NCBI RefSeq assembly: GCF_006716485.1
Contig: NZ_VFPD01000001.1
Span: 587,806-651,805, forward strand
Direction: 5' to 3'
Origin: Chryseobacterium aquifrigidense
Lineage (GTDB): Bacteria > Bacteroidota > Bacteroidia > Flavobacteriales > Weeksellaceae
Length of the DNA stretch: 64,000 nt
The stretch's first letter is position 1; each line of letters begins with the position of its first letter. The translations under genes and the position numbers were made by a program. Positions 1 to 8,500 of the stretch are shown piece after piece. The notes beneath the pieces were generated by a model. That model had not been told where the DNA came from, did not search any database, and saw only the letters and a program-made list of their open reading frames with translations.

Positions 1-1557
1 CCATCTTTAGGACAAGAGGCTATTGATTCTGGTTTAATGTCGTTTATCATTGCATTCGCTATTATCATTGTTTATATCATTTTCTACTACGGTGGGGCTG
101 GTGTATATGCGGTAATTGCAATGGTGATCAACTTATTCTATATTTTCGGTATTATGGATTCGGGTGACTTTACCCTTACGCTTCCAGGTATCGCGGGTAT
201 CGTTCTTACGATGGCAGTAGCGGTCGATACGAACGTTATCATTTATGAAAGAACTAAAGAAGAATTATTCGCGGGGAAAAGTATTCTTGAAGCTTACAAA
301 GATGGTTTCAAACATGCATTAAATGCGATTATTGATGGTCACACCACGACTTTCCTAACGGCAGTTGTGTTGTTCTTCTTCGGAACAGGACCTATTAAAG
401 GTTTTGCATTGACGTTGATGATCGGTATTTTAATGACATTATTCACGTCTGTATTGCTTTCAAGAGTAATGATCTTCTCCAGATTAAATAAAGGAAAAGG
501 ACTTTCTGTCTGGACTCCGGCTACGAAAAATCTGTTCAGAAATACCTGGATCGATTTCATCGGAAAGAGAAAATATGCTTACATCGTTTCTGCTGTTCTT
601 ACAGTTATTTGTGTGATTTCCATCGCAACGCACGGTTTCAAATACGGTATCGACTTTACCGGTGGTAGAAACTATGTTGTAAGATTTGATAAAGACGTAA
701 AAGCTGAAGATGTTGAAGAAAAATTAGTAGCACTATTCAAAACTGAAGATGGTAAAAACTCTTCTGTGGAAGCTAAAACTTTCGGAAACAACAAACAATT
801 AAAGATTTCTACAGATTATCTTATCGAGGATGAATCTTTAAAGGCTGACCAGATTATCGAACAGAAATTATTTGAAGGTTTAAAATCAAATTTACCGGCA
901 GGAACTACATTGAAAGATTTCAAATCTGCTGATAAAGACCACGCAGGAATTATTTCTTCTGAGAAAGTAGGACCTTCTGTTGCTGATGATATCCAGACTC
1001 ACGGTATCTATGCTGTATTAGCTGCTTTAGCAATGATCTTCATTTATATCCTGGTAAGATTTAGAAAATGGCAGTTCTCTCTTGGAGCGGTTGCTGCTCT
1101 ATTCCACGATGCGGTAATTATTTTAGGAGCATATTCATTGCTTCACAAATATATGCCGTTCAACATGGAGATCAATCAGGATTTCATCGCGGCGATCCTT
1201 ACAGTATTGGGTTATTCAATCAACGATACCGTAATTATCTTCGACAGAATTAGAGAATACCTGAGAGAGAAAAAATCTTTAACATTAGCAGGTCTGTTTG
1301 ATGACTCTATTTCAAGTACATTGGGTAGAACATTTAACACCTCATTCACTACGATTTTGGTGATCCTTGCGATCTTTATCTTCGGAGGTGATAACTTAAG
1401 AGGATTCATGTTTGCCATGTTAATCGGTATTGGATTCGGTACTTACTCATCCATCTTTATTGCGTCTGCAATTGCTTACGACTTCCTTAAAACAGGAAAA
1501 GAAGAAGAGGTACATGGGAAATCCACTTCTTCAAAAGAAGAACTTGCTTCAAAGTAA
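1..1557 (+). CDS. secDF: Protein translocase subunit SecDF, C-terminal part (5' end outside window)
   Basis: The reading frame is open from the first base, so the first ATG at 37 is internal and the gene begins upstream. The visible part holds the end of the SecD half, with the membrane motif AVAVDTNVIIYERTKEEL, followed by a complete SecF half. The SecF half has an FTGGRNYVVRF segment at the start of its periplasmic domain and the motif YSINDTVIIFDRIREYL near its end. SecD and SecF use the proton gradient to pull exported proteins through SecYEG on the periplasmic side. A single fused SecDF chain is usual in Bacteroidota. The charged tail of about 20 residues is typical. A strong hairpin terminator follows the stop. 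Confidence 0.96.
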   Translation, partial: PSLGQEAIDSGLMSFIIAFAIIIVYIIFYYGGAGVYAVIAMVINLFYIFGIMDSGDFTLTLPGIAGIVLTMAVAVDTNVIIYERTKEELFAGKSILEAYKDGFKHALNAIIDGHTTTFLTAVVLFFFGTGPIKGFALTLMIGILMTLFTSVLLSRVMIFSRLNKGKGLSVWTPATKNLFRNTWIDFIGKRKYAYIVSAVLTVICVISIATHGFKYGIDFTGGRNYVVRFDKDVKAEDVEEKLVALFKTEDGKNSSVEAKTFGNNKQLKISTDYLIEDESLKADQIIEQKLFEGLKSNLPAGTTLKDFKSADKDHAGIISSEKVGPSVADDIQTHGIYAVLAALAMIFIYILVRFRKWQFSLGAVAALFHDAVIILGAYSLLHKYMPFNMEINQDFIAAILTVLGYSINDTVIIFDRIREYLREKKSLTLAGLFDDSISSTLGRTFNTSFTTILVILAIFIFGGDNLRGFMFAMLIGIGFGTYSSIFIASAIAYDFLKTGKEEEVHGKSTSSKEELASK

Positions 1558-1579
1558 TACAAACTACAATAAATTAGTA

Positions 1580-1610
1580 AAGGCCGTTTCGAAAGAAACG
1601 GCCTTTTTTT
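1580..1610 (+). terminator. Rho-independent terminator of secDF
   Basis: A perfect 11-bp stem (AAGGCCGTTTC with GAAACGGCCTT), a GAAA loop and a run of T residues lie 23 bases after the secDF stop codon. Confidence 0.93.
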
Positions 1611-1724
1611 AAGGTCAAAGTCAAAAAAATCACGATCAGCTATTTATGATCCTATTGGCTTTACATTTTTTTAGTATTCATATTAACTATTCATAATTTA
1701 GAATCATTATTTTTCAGATTTGAT

Positions 1725-1732
1725 TAATTTTG
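1725..1732 (+). promoter_or_regulatory. Candidate -7 promoter element of the MFS gene
   Basis: TAATTTTG fits the Bacteroidota -7 consensus TAnnTTTG. It leaves only a few bases of leader before the ATG, so the transcript would be nearly leaderless. No clear -33 TTG is visible at the expected distance. Confidence 0.45.
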
Positions 1733-1739
1733 CACCATC

Positions 1740-2999
1740 ATGGAAAATTCAAAGAAAAAAGCGGCTATAGGCTTCATATTTATTACTTTACTGATCGATA
1801 TTACGGGATGGGGGATCATCATTCCCGTTGTTCCGAAATTAATTGAGGAACTTATTCACGCAGATATTAGTGAAGCTGCAAAGTATGGCGGCTGGCTGGG
1901 ATTTGCCTATGCATTTACACAATTTATATTTTCTCCTTTAGTAGGAAATCTTAGTGATAAATACGGAAGAAGACCCGTTATTCTGATTTCCCTTTTCGGA
2001 TTTGCAGTAGATTATATTTTCCTTGCCCTGGCTCCAACCATCTGGTGGTTGTTTTTGGGAAGGATCATTGCAGGGATTACAGGAGCAAGTGTCACCACGG
2101 CCAGTGCTTATATTGCTGATATTTCCACTGATGAAGACCGGGCTAAGAATTTTGGTTTGATAGGGGCTGCTTTTGGACTTGGATTTATCATTGGACCGGT
2201 TCTGGGCGGAGTTCTTGGACATTATGGAGCGAGAGTTCCTTTCTATGCTGCTGCAGGCTTGTGTTTGCTGAATTTCCTTTACGGATACTTTATCCTTCCT
2301 GAAAGTTTGGATAAAGATAAAAGAAGAGAATTCGACTGGAAACGTGCCAATCCTATTGGTTCATTTAAATTTTTAGGTAAGCATCCTGAAATTTCCGGCT
2401 TGATTGTTTCGTTGATATTAATCTACATTGCAGGTCATGCTGTACAGAGTAACTGGAGTTTCTTTACGATGTATAAATTCAGCTGGACAGAAAGAATGGT
2501 GGGCATCTCATTAGGAGTAGTAGGTTTGCTGGTAGGTCTTGTACAGGGCGGACTTATCAGATATACGACACCAAGATTGGGTGAGCAAAAAAGTATTTAT
2601 TACGGACTGGCTTTCTATGCAGTTGGAATGCTCTTGTTTGCTTTCGCTTCAGAAGGCTGGATGATGTTTGTATTTTTGGTGCCATACTGTTTAGGAGGAA
2701 TCTGCGGACCCGCTTTACAATCTGTCATTACGAAAAGTGTACCTTCCAATGAACAGGGAGAACTTCAGGGAGCATTAACGAGTTTAATGAGTGCCACATC
2801 CATTATCGGTCCTCCTATGATGACCAATTTGTTTTACTATTTTACCCATGATGAAGCACCGTTCAAATTTTCCGGTGCACCTTTCTTCTTGGCTTTTATT
2901 TTAATGGCGATCAGTGTGGTAATTACGTATTCGGCTTTTCAGAAAAAAAATAAAAATTTAGTTGATCTAACCTCGGAAAAAGATTTTCATAAGCCATAG
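1740..2999 (+). CDS. MFS transporter of the TCR/Tet (drug:H+ antiporter) type
   Basis: A 419-residue inner-membrane protein with about twelve hydrophobic segments. The loop after the second helix has the MFS signature [11 protein letters not shown], and a GPVLGGVLG stretch lies in helix 5, as in the TetA-like drug:H+ antiporters. The protein probably exports a small hydrophobic compound by proton exchange. The family resemblance does not show tetracycline resistance; chromosomal members in flavobacteria often have no known substrate. The gene stands alone between a terminator and arylamine N-acetyltransferase. The ATG is the first Met in frame. Confidence 0.82.
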   Translation: MENSKKKAAIGFIFITLLIDITGWGIIIPVVPKLIEELIHADISEAAKYGGWLGFAYAFTQFIFSPLVGNLSDKYGRRPVILISLFGFAVDYIFLALAPTIWWLFLGRIIAGITGASVTTASAYIADISTDEDRAKNFGLIGAAFGLGFIIGPVLGGVLGHYGARVPFYAAAGLCLLNFLYGYFILPESLDKDKRREFDWKRANPIGSFKFLGKHPEISGLIVSLILIYIAGHAVQSNWSFFTMYKFSWTERMVGISLGVVGLLVGLVQGGLIRYTTPRLGEQKSIYYGLAFYAVGMLLFAFASEGWMMFVFLVPYCLGGICGPALQSVITKSVPSNEQGELQGALTSLMSATSIIGPPMMTNLFYYFTHDEAPFKFSGAPFFLAFILMAISVVITYSAFQKKNKNLVDLTSEKDFHKP

Positions 3000-3103
3000 A
3001 TTTGTTCTATTGATGAGATATAGGCGGTTTTAGGTTACATCTTTCAATAATTTTACAGGAGTAAAATCGCTTTACTCATTTTTGAAACAGAAAAAACCAA
3101 ATT

Positions 3104-3907
3104 ATGAATACATCAGATCTGGAAAAGTATTTTGAACGGATTCATTTCTCCGGAACTCCGGAATTGAGTATGGAAACATTGAAAAGAATACATCAGCTCC
3201 ATCCCAAATATATTCCCTTTGAGAATATTGATTCTTATACTGGAACTGTTCCTTCTTTGCAGTTAGATGATATTTTCAGAAAACTGGTTATGGAATCCAG
3301 AGGTGGATATTGCTATGAACAAAATCTGCTTTTAAGTGAAGTTTTAAAAACAGTAGGATTCAATGTAAAGCTTCAGCTTGGAAGGGTAGTGTGGGGAAGA
3401 CAGGAAGACAGTAGTGCTGCACAGACTCATCTTTTACTTATTGTTGATTTTGAAGGAAAACAGTATGTGGTAGATTGCGGATTCGGAACAGCTACCCTTA
3501 CTTCACCCATACTTTTAAACGAAGAAGATCAGCAGCAGACACCCAACGGAATATTTAAAGTTTCCCATAAAGAAGAAACCTACACACTTTGGATGTGGAA
3601 GGAGCAATGGCTTCCGGTGTACCGATTTATTCCTGAGCATGTAGAACCCATTGATCTGGATATTTCCAACTGGTATCTGTCTACCCATCCGGATTCCCAT
3701 TTTAAGAACAGACTGATTCTTTCAAAAGTAGATGAGAATGCCCGCTATACCTACACAGATCATATACTGAATATACGCTCCGCTGATGGTGAAAAAGAAT
3801 CTATAACAATAGAAAACGATGTACAGCTCTATGAAATACTGATTAATACCTTTGGACTTAAAGAGAATGCAATAGATGCATTGAAGTCGAAAGTCAGAAT
3901 CTGGTAG
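3104..3907 (+). CDS. nat: Arylamine N-acetyltransferase
   Basis: 267 residues, a normal NAT length. The catalytic triad is visible: Cys70 in RGGYCYEQN, His109 in QTHLLLIV and Asp124 in VVDCGFG. The enzyme moves the acetyl group of acetyl-CoA to aromatic amines, hydrazines and arylhydroxylamines in the cytoplasm. It follows the MFS exporter on the same strand by about 100 bases, so joint transcription and a shared detoxification role are possible but unproven. A terminator follows directly. Confidence 0.94.
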   Translation: MNTSDLEKYFERIHFSGTPELSMETLKRIHQLHPKYIPFENIDSYTGTVPSLQLDDIFRKLVMESRGGYCYEQNLLLSEVLKTVGFNVKLQLGRVVWGRQEDSSAAQTHLLLIVDFEGKQYVVDCGFGTATLTSPILLNEEDQQQTPNGIFKVSHKEETYTLWMWKEQWLPVYRFIPEHVEPIDLDISNWYLSTHPDSHFKNRLILSKVDENARYTYTDHILNIRSADGEKESITIENDVQLYEILINTFGLKENAIDALKSKVRIW

Positions 3908-3923
3908 AACTTATCAATACAAT

Positions 3924-3953
3924 AAACGGGAAGCTCAGCGAGCTTCCCGTTTT
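3924..3953. terminator. Bidirectional terminator between convergent genes
   Basis: ACGGGAAGCTC and GAGCTTCCCGT pair perfectly around an AGC loop, with A-rich and T-rich flanks. It lies between nat and the minus-strand lipoprotein gene and can serve both. Confidence 0.88.
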
Positions 3954-3977
3954 GATTAAATCTGATTTTTATGAAAA

Positions 3978-4922
3978 TTATGGATAAAGTGATTTTGTCC
4001 CGTTACTTACAATATTACTGCCCAATCCGGAGAATGATACGGAAAAATTAGTAGAATTAAAGCTCAAAGAACCTGTAGGGGTACAAAGTCCCAGGGCATA
4101 ACGACACTGACCGTAGGCTCCGGTTCTTTTTGTGATCTTGCTTTCGCTTTTTGCTTTTCCTAAACTGATATATCCCCAGTCGCTTACATCTGCATTGGAA
4201 ACGGTAGACCCGGAATAATAAATCGTAATCTGATATCCGGCTTCACCTCGCTTTGAACCCCATAGCCAGTTAGCTGTCCACCATTGTTTATACCATTTAG
4301 AAGCTACTTTAGAAGCTTCGTCAGATGCTTCTGAATGTCCACGGGTGTCCATCATCACAAGACCTCCGAAGATATTGTCCCAGATAATTCCTGAATCACC
4401 ATAAAAACACAATGTCGTAAATTTTCCGCTTTTGCCATTCCATGTTACTTCCATAACCTGGGTACCCGGTTTTAGTTCTTCGGTGATGGCTTCTTTTAAT
4501 CCTTGTTGTGCAGTTGTCAGATCCTCGCCATGATACAAATCTCCAACTTTTCCGATTTTTACCGTTGACGGATCCATAATATTTCCGGAAGCAATGAACT
4601 GATTTTTATCTGTAATCAGCTTTTTGGAAAGCTCTGCTCCCTGTTGGGTCGAAATTTTTCCCAATACAGTCACTCCAACAATCTGTAAATCATTTTTCAG
4701 ATAAGTTTCAAGATTTTTACCCGATTCATTCAGTTGAATTTGTACTGCTTCAGGAACAGATTGAGAAGAAGAAGGAGTGATCTCTTTTTTCAGATCATCT
4801 ACAGTTACCTTAGCCTGAATTGTTTCCTGCTGGTTCATTTCGTTGTTTTCATTCTGGCAGCTGTGCAGTGCCAATACCGACAACACGGCAAAAACTTTGA
4901 AAGTAGTCACTAGTTTTTTCAT
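3978..4922 (-). CDS. Exported putative lipoprotein, family not recognised
   Basis: 314 residues. The N-terminus MKKLVTTFKVFAVLSVLALHSC is a lipoprotein-like signal with a possible lipobox Cys at about residue 22, followed by Asn/Glu/Gln-rich residues. The middle (about residues 40-150) is polar and probably helical. The C-terminal third is rich in Trp, Gly, Ser and Tyr, with WYKQWWTANWLWG followed by Ser/Thr/Asn-rich stretches that look like a beta-rich domain. Two Cys (QCRYALGLC) near the end could form a disulfide. I recognise no family; a surface or periplasmic role is inferred from the signal only. Confidence 0.72.
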   Translation of the reverse strand: MKKLVTTFKVFAVLSVLALHSCQNENNEMNQQETIQAKVTVDDLKKEITPSSSQSVPEAVQIQLNESGKNLETYLKNDLQIVGVTVLGKISTQQGAELSKKLITDKNQFIASGNIMDPSTVKIGKVGDLYHGEDLTTAQQGLKEAITEELKPGTQVMEVTWNGKSGKFTTLCFYGDSGIIWDNIFGGLVMMDTRGHSEASDEASKVASKWYKQWWTANWLWGSKRGEAGYQITIYYSGSTVSNADVSDWGYISLGKAKSESKITKRTGAYGQCRYALGLCTPTGSLSFNSTNFSVSFSGLGSNIVSNGTKSLYP

Positions 4923-5019
4923 AATTGATATTTGTTTGGTTGTGTATTATAAATATACATAATTGTTGCGTAATTCTCATTATTTTGAATTAAATATTTG
5001 TTAATTAATAGGTGAGGTG

Positions 5020-5256
5020 TGAGGTCGCAGATGTCCGGTAGCAAGGATTTTAAGTTTGAGAATGGGAGGGTTTGAGGGTTTAAAGTTCAATGTTTAAGGT
5101 TTAAAGTTGTGGTTAAACAGCAACAAAAAGAACCAGTAACAAAAAAACTAAACCCCGAAACTAAAAAATGAGCAGCGGCAACAAAATAACCCTGCAACCC
5201 GTCACTCGTAAGATGCAGCCGCCAACTTTAAACTTTAAACCTTGAATCTTGAACTT
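5020..5256. repeat. Long imperfect inverted repeat of recurring short words
   Basis: The left half is G/T-rich with words such as TTTAAGGTTTAAAGTTG. The right half is the near reverse complement, with CAACTTTAAACTTTAAACC. A stretch like AACCCCGAAACT recurs in other gaps of the window (about 8250-8440, 24958-25110 and 58237-58435). No coding potential is seen. Confidence 0.55.
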
Positions 5257-5333
5257 CATTATAAAATCTTAAAATTTGTTTAAATTTTTAGTTTACAGTC
5301 TATAAATGCAATAATCTTTTGTAATTTTACACC

Positions 5334-5675
5334 ATGGAATTAAGCATTGGAGAAATGGCACTCATTGCCATTGCAATCGTTGTATTATTCGGTCCGGATA
5401 AGCTGCCCCAGATTGCGCGTGACTTAGGTGCAGGCGTTAGAAAAATGCGTGGAGCAGTGGAAGACATTAAAACTGAAATCATGAAAGAAACAGACAATCC
5501 TGTTTCTGAAATCAAACGTGAGATTGAGAAGGTAAAAGATGCTGCAAAGGATTTCAACCCGATGAATGATATCCAGAAAGATATTCTGACGGAACCTTCT
5601 TCAGTGGCTTCTAATGAGCCTCCAAAACCGAAGCCTGCAGATGATGAGACTTACGAAGGACCTGTAAGCAGATAA
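5334..5675 (+). CDS. tatA: Twin-arginine translocase TatA/TatE family subunit
   Basis: 113 residues: a short N-terminal membrane helix (MELSIGEMALIAIAIVVLFG), the hinge FGPDKLPQIARDLG, an amphipathic helix, and a charged Pro-rich tail. This is the TatA/B plan. TatA oligomers form the pore that exports folded twin-arginine substrates. The tail from about residue 70 is longer than in minimal TatA, so TatB-like function cannot be excluded. It sits 2 bases from the next gene, so the PAP2 phosphatase and TPR protein are probably in the same operon. Confidence 0.9.
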   Translation: MELSIGEMALIAIAIVVLFGPDKLPQIARDLGAGVRKMRGAVEDIKTEIMKETDNPVSEIKREIEKVKDAAKDFNPMNDIQKDILTEPSSVASNEPPKPKPADDETYEGPVSR

Positions 5676-5677
5676 CC

Positions 5678-6244
5678 ATGGAGGAAATCATTCAGGAAGA
5701 TAAAAAGGTATTTCTTTACCTTAATAATTTGGGGAATTCATCTTTTGACCAGTTTTGGATGCTGATTTCCAGTACCTGGATCTGGGTGCCTCTTTATATT
5801 ATATTTCTTTATTTTTTATACAAAAACCATAAACTAAGATCATTAGTTTTTATCCTTATATTTCTGGCTATTGGAGCAACGGTTTCTGATCAGTTGGCCA
5901 GTGTCTTCAAATATGGTGTGGCGAGGTTAAGACCTTGTCATGATCCTACTCTGGAGCATCACATGAGAATTGTGAAATGCGGCGGACAGTTTGGTTTTTA
6001 TTCTGCGCATGCTTCCAATACATTCTTTTTGGCATCCTTTTTAAGTATTTTATTAAAAAATAAGCTTAAATGGTTTCCATATGCTATATTTGTGTGGGCT
6101 ATAGTGGTTTCCTACAGCCGAATATATTTAGGAGTGCATTTCCCGATAGATATTTTGGTGGGGGCGTTTGTTGGATCTTTATTGGGAGTGATATTTGGTG
6201 CACTCGCCAAAAAAGTGGTCAACAAACAAACTATAAATTCATGA
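5678..6244 (+). CDS. PAP2-family membrane phosphatase
   Basis: 188 residues with several hydrophobic helices and the three phosphatase signatures: K78-x6-R85-P86, a YSAH motif in place of PSGH (His111), and SR(147-148)-x5-His154-x3-Asp158. Such enzymes remove phosphate from lipid phosphates such as undecaprenyl diphosphate or phosphatidate, with the active site facing the periplasm. The exact substrate is unknown. The start ATG is 2 bases after the tatA stop, and the stop overlaps the next ATG as ATGA, which suggests translational coupling. Confidence 0.9.
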   Translation: MEEIIQEDKKVFLYLNNLGNSSFDQFWMLISSTWIWVPLYIIFLYFLYKNHKLRSLVFILIFLAIGATVSDQLASVFKYGVARLRPCHDPTLEHHMRIVKCGGQFGFYSAHASNTFFLASFLSILLKNKLKWFPYAIFVWAIVVSYSRIYLGVHFPIDILVGAFVGSLLGVIFGALAKKVVNKQTINS

Positions 6245-7053
6245 AAAAAACTTTACTGGTAGTAACTTCCCTCTGTTTTTCCCTTAATTTCTATGCCCAG
6301 GATAAAAAACTGGCTGAAGAATGTTTTAGCAAAGCTGATTATAAATGTGCAGAAGAGCAATATTTAAAACTGGCAGAAAAAGAACAGATCCAAAAATTTC
6401 AGTCGGAATATTACGATTATCTTGGAACATCTCAGAGAAGGCTTGGAAAAACTACTCAGGCTTTTAAATCCTACGATTCCGCTCTGAAAGCAAACCCCTT
6501 GTCGGTTTCTGTATACGTCAACCTTTCATCCCTTTACAGTCAGAAAGGAAATAAGGTAAAAGCTTTGGAATATATAGAAAAAGGACTTCAGGTGAATGCT
6601 GAAACTCCGGATCTCTATCTTACACGATCCAAAATTTACGACAGTCAGGGAAAAAAAGAGCTTGCCATTAAGGACCTTAACCAGATTCTGACTTTTGCTC
6701 CTGATAATCTTTTTGCAAAGACAGGATTAGCCAATCTGAAAAAAAATAATGGTGACCTGGACGGAGCTTTAAAAGATTATAATAAACTTCTCGCTGAAAA
6801 ACCGGAATCACTGCTTTATAATGGCAGAGCAGATGTCTATTTTAAAATGAAAAAATATAAGGAAGCACTGGTAGACGCCAACAAAGCAATTTCTATAGAC
6901 CCGAAATTTGCCCAGTCTTATGTGAGCAAAGCTATGATTCTTATGGACACCTCCAAAATTAAAGAAGCTTGTGAAAATCTGGATAAAGCAGTTGCTTTAG
7001 GCTATGAAAAAGCAGTCCTGACGGATTCTTATACTAAATGTGCAAAAAAATAA
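6241..7053 (+). CDS. Exported tetratricopeptide-repeat protein
   Basis: 270 residues from the ATG at the ATGA overlap. This start gives a clean signal peptide (MKKTLLVVTSLCFSLNFYAQ); the open frame extends further upstream inside the phosphatase gene but has no signal there. About five TPR units follow, with repeated patterns such as ALKANPLSVSVYVNLSSLY and ANKAISIDPKFAQSYVSKA. TPR arrays bind other proteins, so a periplasmic scaffold role is likely. The partner is unknown. Confidence 0.85.
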   Translation: MKKTLLVVTSLCFSLNFYAQDKKLAEECFSKADYKCAEEQYLKLAEKEQIQKFQSEYYDYLGTSQRRLGKTTQAFKSYDSALKANPLSVSVYVNLSSLYSQKGNKVKALEYIEKGLQVNAETPDLYLTRSKIYDSQGKKELAIKDLNQILTFAPDNLFAKTGLANLKKNNGDLDGALKDYNKLLAEKPESLLYNGRADVYFKMKKYKEALVDANKAISIDPKFAQSYVSKAMILMDTSKIKEACENLDKAVALGYEKAVLTDSYTKCAKK

Positions 7054-7120
7054 ATGAAGAAATATTTTATCCAAATCATTTGAATACATCCATACTAAAA
7101 AAGAATAAAGAGATAGAAAG

Positions 7121-7573
7121 ATGTTGAATATTGTTCTTGTAGAGCCTGAAATACCCAATAACACAGGAAATATAGGCAGATTGTGTGTAGGAACCGAAAG
7201 CAGATTACACCTGATCCATCCGTTTGGATTTGTAATTAATGATAAAAATCTGAAACGTTCCGGACTGGATTACTGGGTATATCTCGATGTTTCTGAATAT
7301 GCAGATATTGAAGAGTGGATACAGCAGATCCCTGATCAGTCCCGTGTTTTTTTAATGAGTTCACATGCCGAAAAATCATATCTTGAAACTGATTTTCAGG
7401 ACGGAGACTGGTTGGTTTTCGGAAAGGAGAGTGTAGGGTTAAGTAAAGAGGTTTTAGACCGTTTTGAAAATCATCTGACCATTCCCATGTCGAAACTGAT
7501 CAGGAGCTTTAATATTGCCAATTCCGTTGCTTTTGTAGTGGGTGAAGCGAAGAGGCAGATCAGTCTGAAATAA
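7121..7573 (+). CDS. trmL: tRNA (cytidine(34)-2'-O)-methyltransferase TrmL
   Basis: 150 residues, the usual TrmL length. The N-terminus LNIVLVEPEIPNNTGNIGRL and the trefoil-knot end (SVGLSKEVL, then IPMSKLIRSFNIANSVAFVV) mark the SpoU/TrmL branch of SPOUT methyltransferases. The enzyme uses S-adenosylmethionine to methylate the ribose of the wobble base in tRNA-Leu isoacceptors. The next gene downstream, on the opposite strand, is another SPOUT enzyme, RlmH. Confidence 0.94.
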   Translation: MLNIVLVEPEIPNNTGNIGRLCVGTESRLHLIHPFGFVINDKNLKRSGLDYWVYLDVSEYADIEEWIQQIPDQSRVFLMSSHAEKSYLETDFQDGDWLVFGKESVGLSKEVLDRFENHLTIPMSKLIRSFNIANSVAFVVGEAKRQISLK

Positions 7574-7592
7574 AAAAGAGGTTGTTTCAAAA

Positions 7593-7698
7593 TGTCATTC
7601 TGAATACAGACTGAAAGTCTGCGAACGCAGTTCAGAAATGTAATGAAGAATCTCATACTTCTGTTTATCAATGAGATTCTTCCTTCGTCAGAATGACA
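7593..7698. repeat. Dispersed nested inverted repeat (family A)
   Basis: The outer arms are TGTCATTCTGA and TCAGAATGACA. The inner arms are GAAGAATCTCAT and ATGAGATTCTTC around a 14-base loop. The last 26 bases (7673-7698) recur exactly at 60516-60541. The element lies between the convergent trmL and rlmH genes and might also end transcription. Confidence 0.85.
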
Positions 7699-7738
7699 AA
7701 AGCCAATTATTTGACTTTTGAGATAATACCTTTTTGTT

Positions 7739-8212
7739 TTAATCGTTATGATAAGGTTTTCCCTGCAGAATCTGATCAGCGCGGTAAAGCTGTTCCACAA
7801 TAAACAGACGGATCATCTGATGGGTAAAAGTCATTTTGGATAAAGACATTTTTTCATTAGCTCTGCTGTATATTTCTTCAGCAAAGCCATAAGCTCCTCC
7901 AATCAGAATATGTACTTTCTTTACAGAAGAATTCATCCAGGTATCAATCTTTTGAGAAAATTCCCGGCTGGTAAACTGTTTCCCTTTTTCATCGAGAATG
8001 ATTACAAGATCGTTTTTATCAATATGGTTTAAAAACAATTTGGCTTCTTCCTTTTTAAGAAGATCAGAGGATAGGTTTTTGGCATTTTTTACATCCGGAA
8101 TTTCTGTGATTTCAAAATTCCAGTGTTTGGGTAAACGGTTGAGATAATAATTGATTAAAGAAGTAATTTCCTTATCATCCGTTTTACCGATACAAAGTAA
8201 GCTGATTCGCAT
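7739..8212 (-). CDS. rlmH: 23S rRNA (pseudouridine(1915)-N(3))-methyltransferase RlmH
   Basis: 157 residues, matching the family. The C-terminal knot motifs are HILIGGAYGF, LSKMTFTHQMIRLFIVEQLYRA and the terminal LQGKPYHND. RlmH methylates the pseudouridine in helix 69 of 23S rRNA on assembled ribosomes, using S-adenosylmethionine. The gene is convergent with trmL. Confidence 0.96.
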   Translation of the reverse strand: MRISLLCIGKTDDKEITSLINYYLNRLPKHWNFEITEIPDVKNAKNLSSDLLKKEEAKLFLNHIDKNDLVIILDEKGKQFTSREFSQKIDTWMNSSVKKVHILIGGAYGFAEEIYSRANEKMSLSKMTFTHQMIRLFIVEQLYRADQILQGKPYHND

Positions 8213-8249
8213 TGTAAGAAGTTTCAGAGTGCAAAGATAGGGTTTCGCG

Positions 8250-8440
8250 GCTAATTTGTTGCTGGTTTTTTGGGTGCAATTTCGGGATTCAAGGTTGTTT
8301 GTTTTGGGTTTCGGGTTTCGGGTTGCAAGTTATAGTAGTTGCGGGTTACCTTAAACCTTAAACTCTAAAGCCCTCTCACTCTCAAACTCCCAAATTCCCT
8401 CCTAATCCATAAAACCTGCCACCTTCTACCTAACATCTGC
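8250..8440. repeat. Word-type long imperfect inverted repeat
   Basis: A G-rich half (TTTCGGGTTTCGGGTTGC, then GCGGGTTACC) is followed by a C-rich half (TTAAACCTTAAACTCTAAAG, then CTCCCAAATTCCCTCC). It is of the same vocabulary as the repeat near 5.1 kb and fills the gap between rlmH and the YihY gene. Confidence 0.5.
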
Positions 8441-8473
8441 CACCTATCTTTTCCCTATTTAATTTAATTCCCC

Positions 8474-8481
8474 TACCTTTG
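8474..8481 (+). promoter_or_regulatory. Candidate -7 promoter element of the YihY gene
   Basis: TACCTTTG matches TAnnTTTG and ends 19 bases before the ATG. A -33 TTG is not evident. Confidence 0.5.
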
Positions 8482-8500
8482 TATAAAGACAAACAGATCG

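Noticed and set aside
1740..2999. Tetracycline resistance gene
   Set aside because: Similarity to the TCR/Tet branch of MFS does not establish drug specificity, and no TetR-like regulator is nearby.
5020..5256. CRISPR-like repeat array
   Set aside because: The repeats are short words in inverted halves without constant length or regular spacers, and no cas gene is present.
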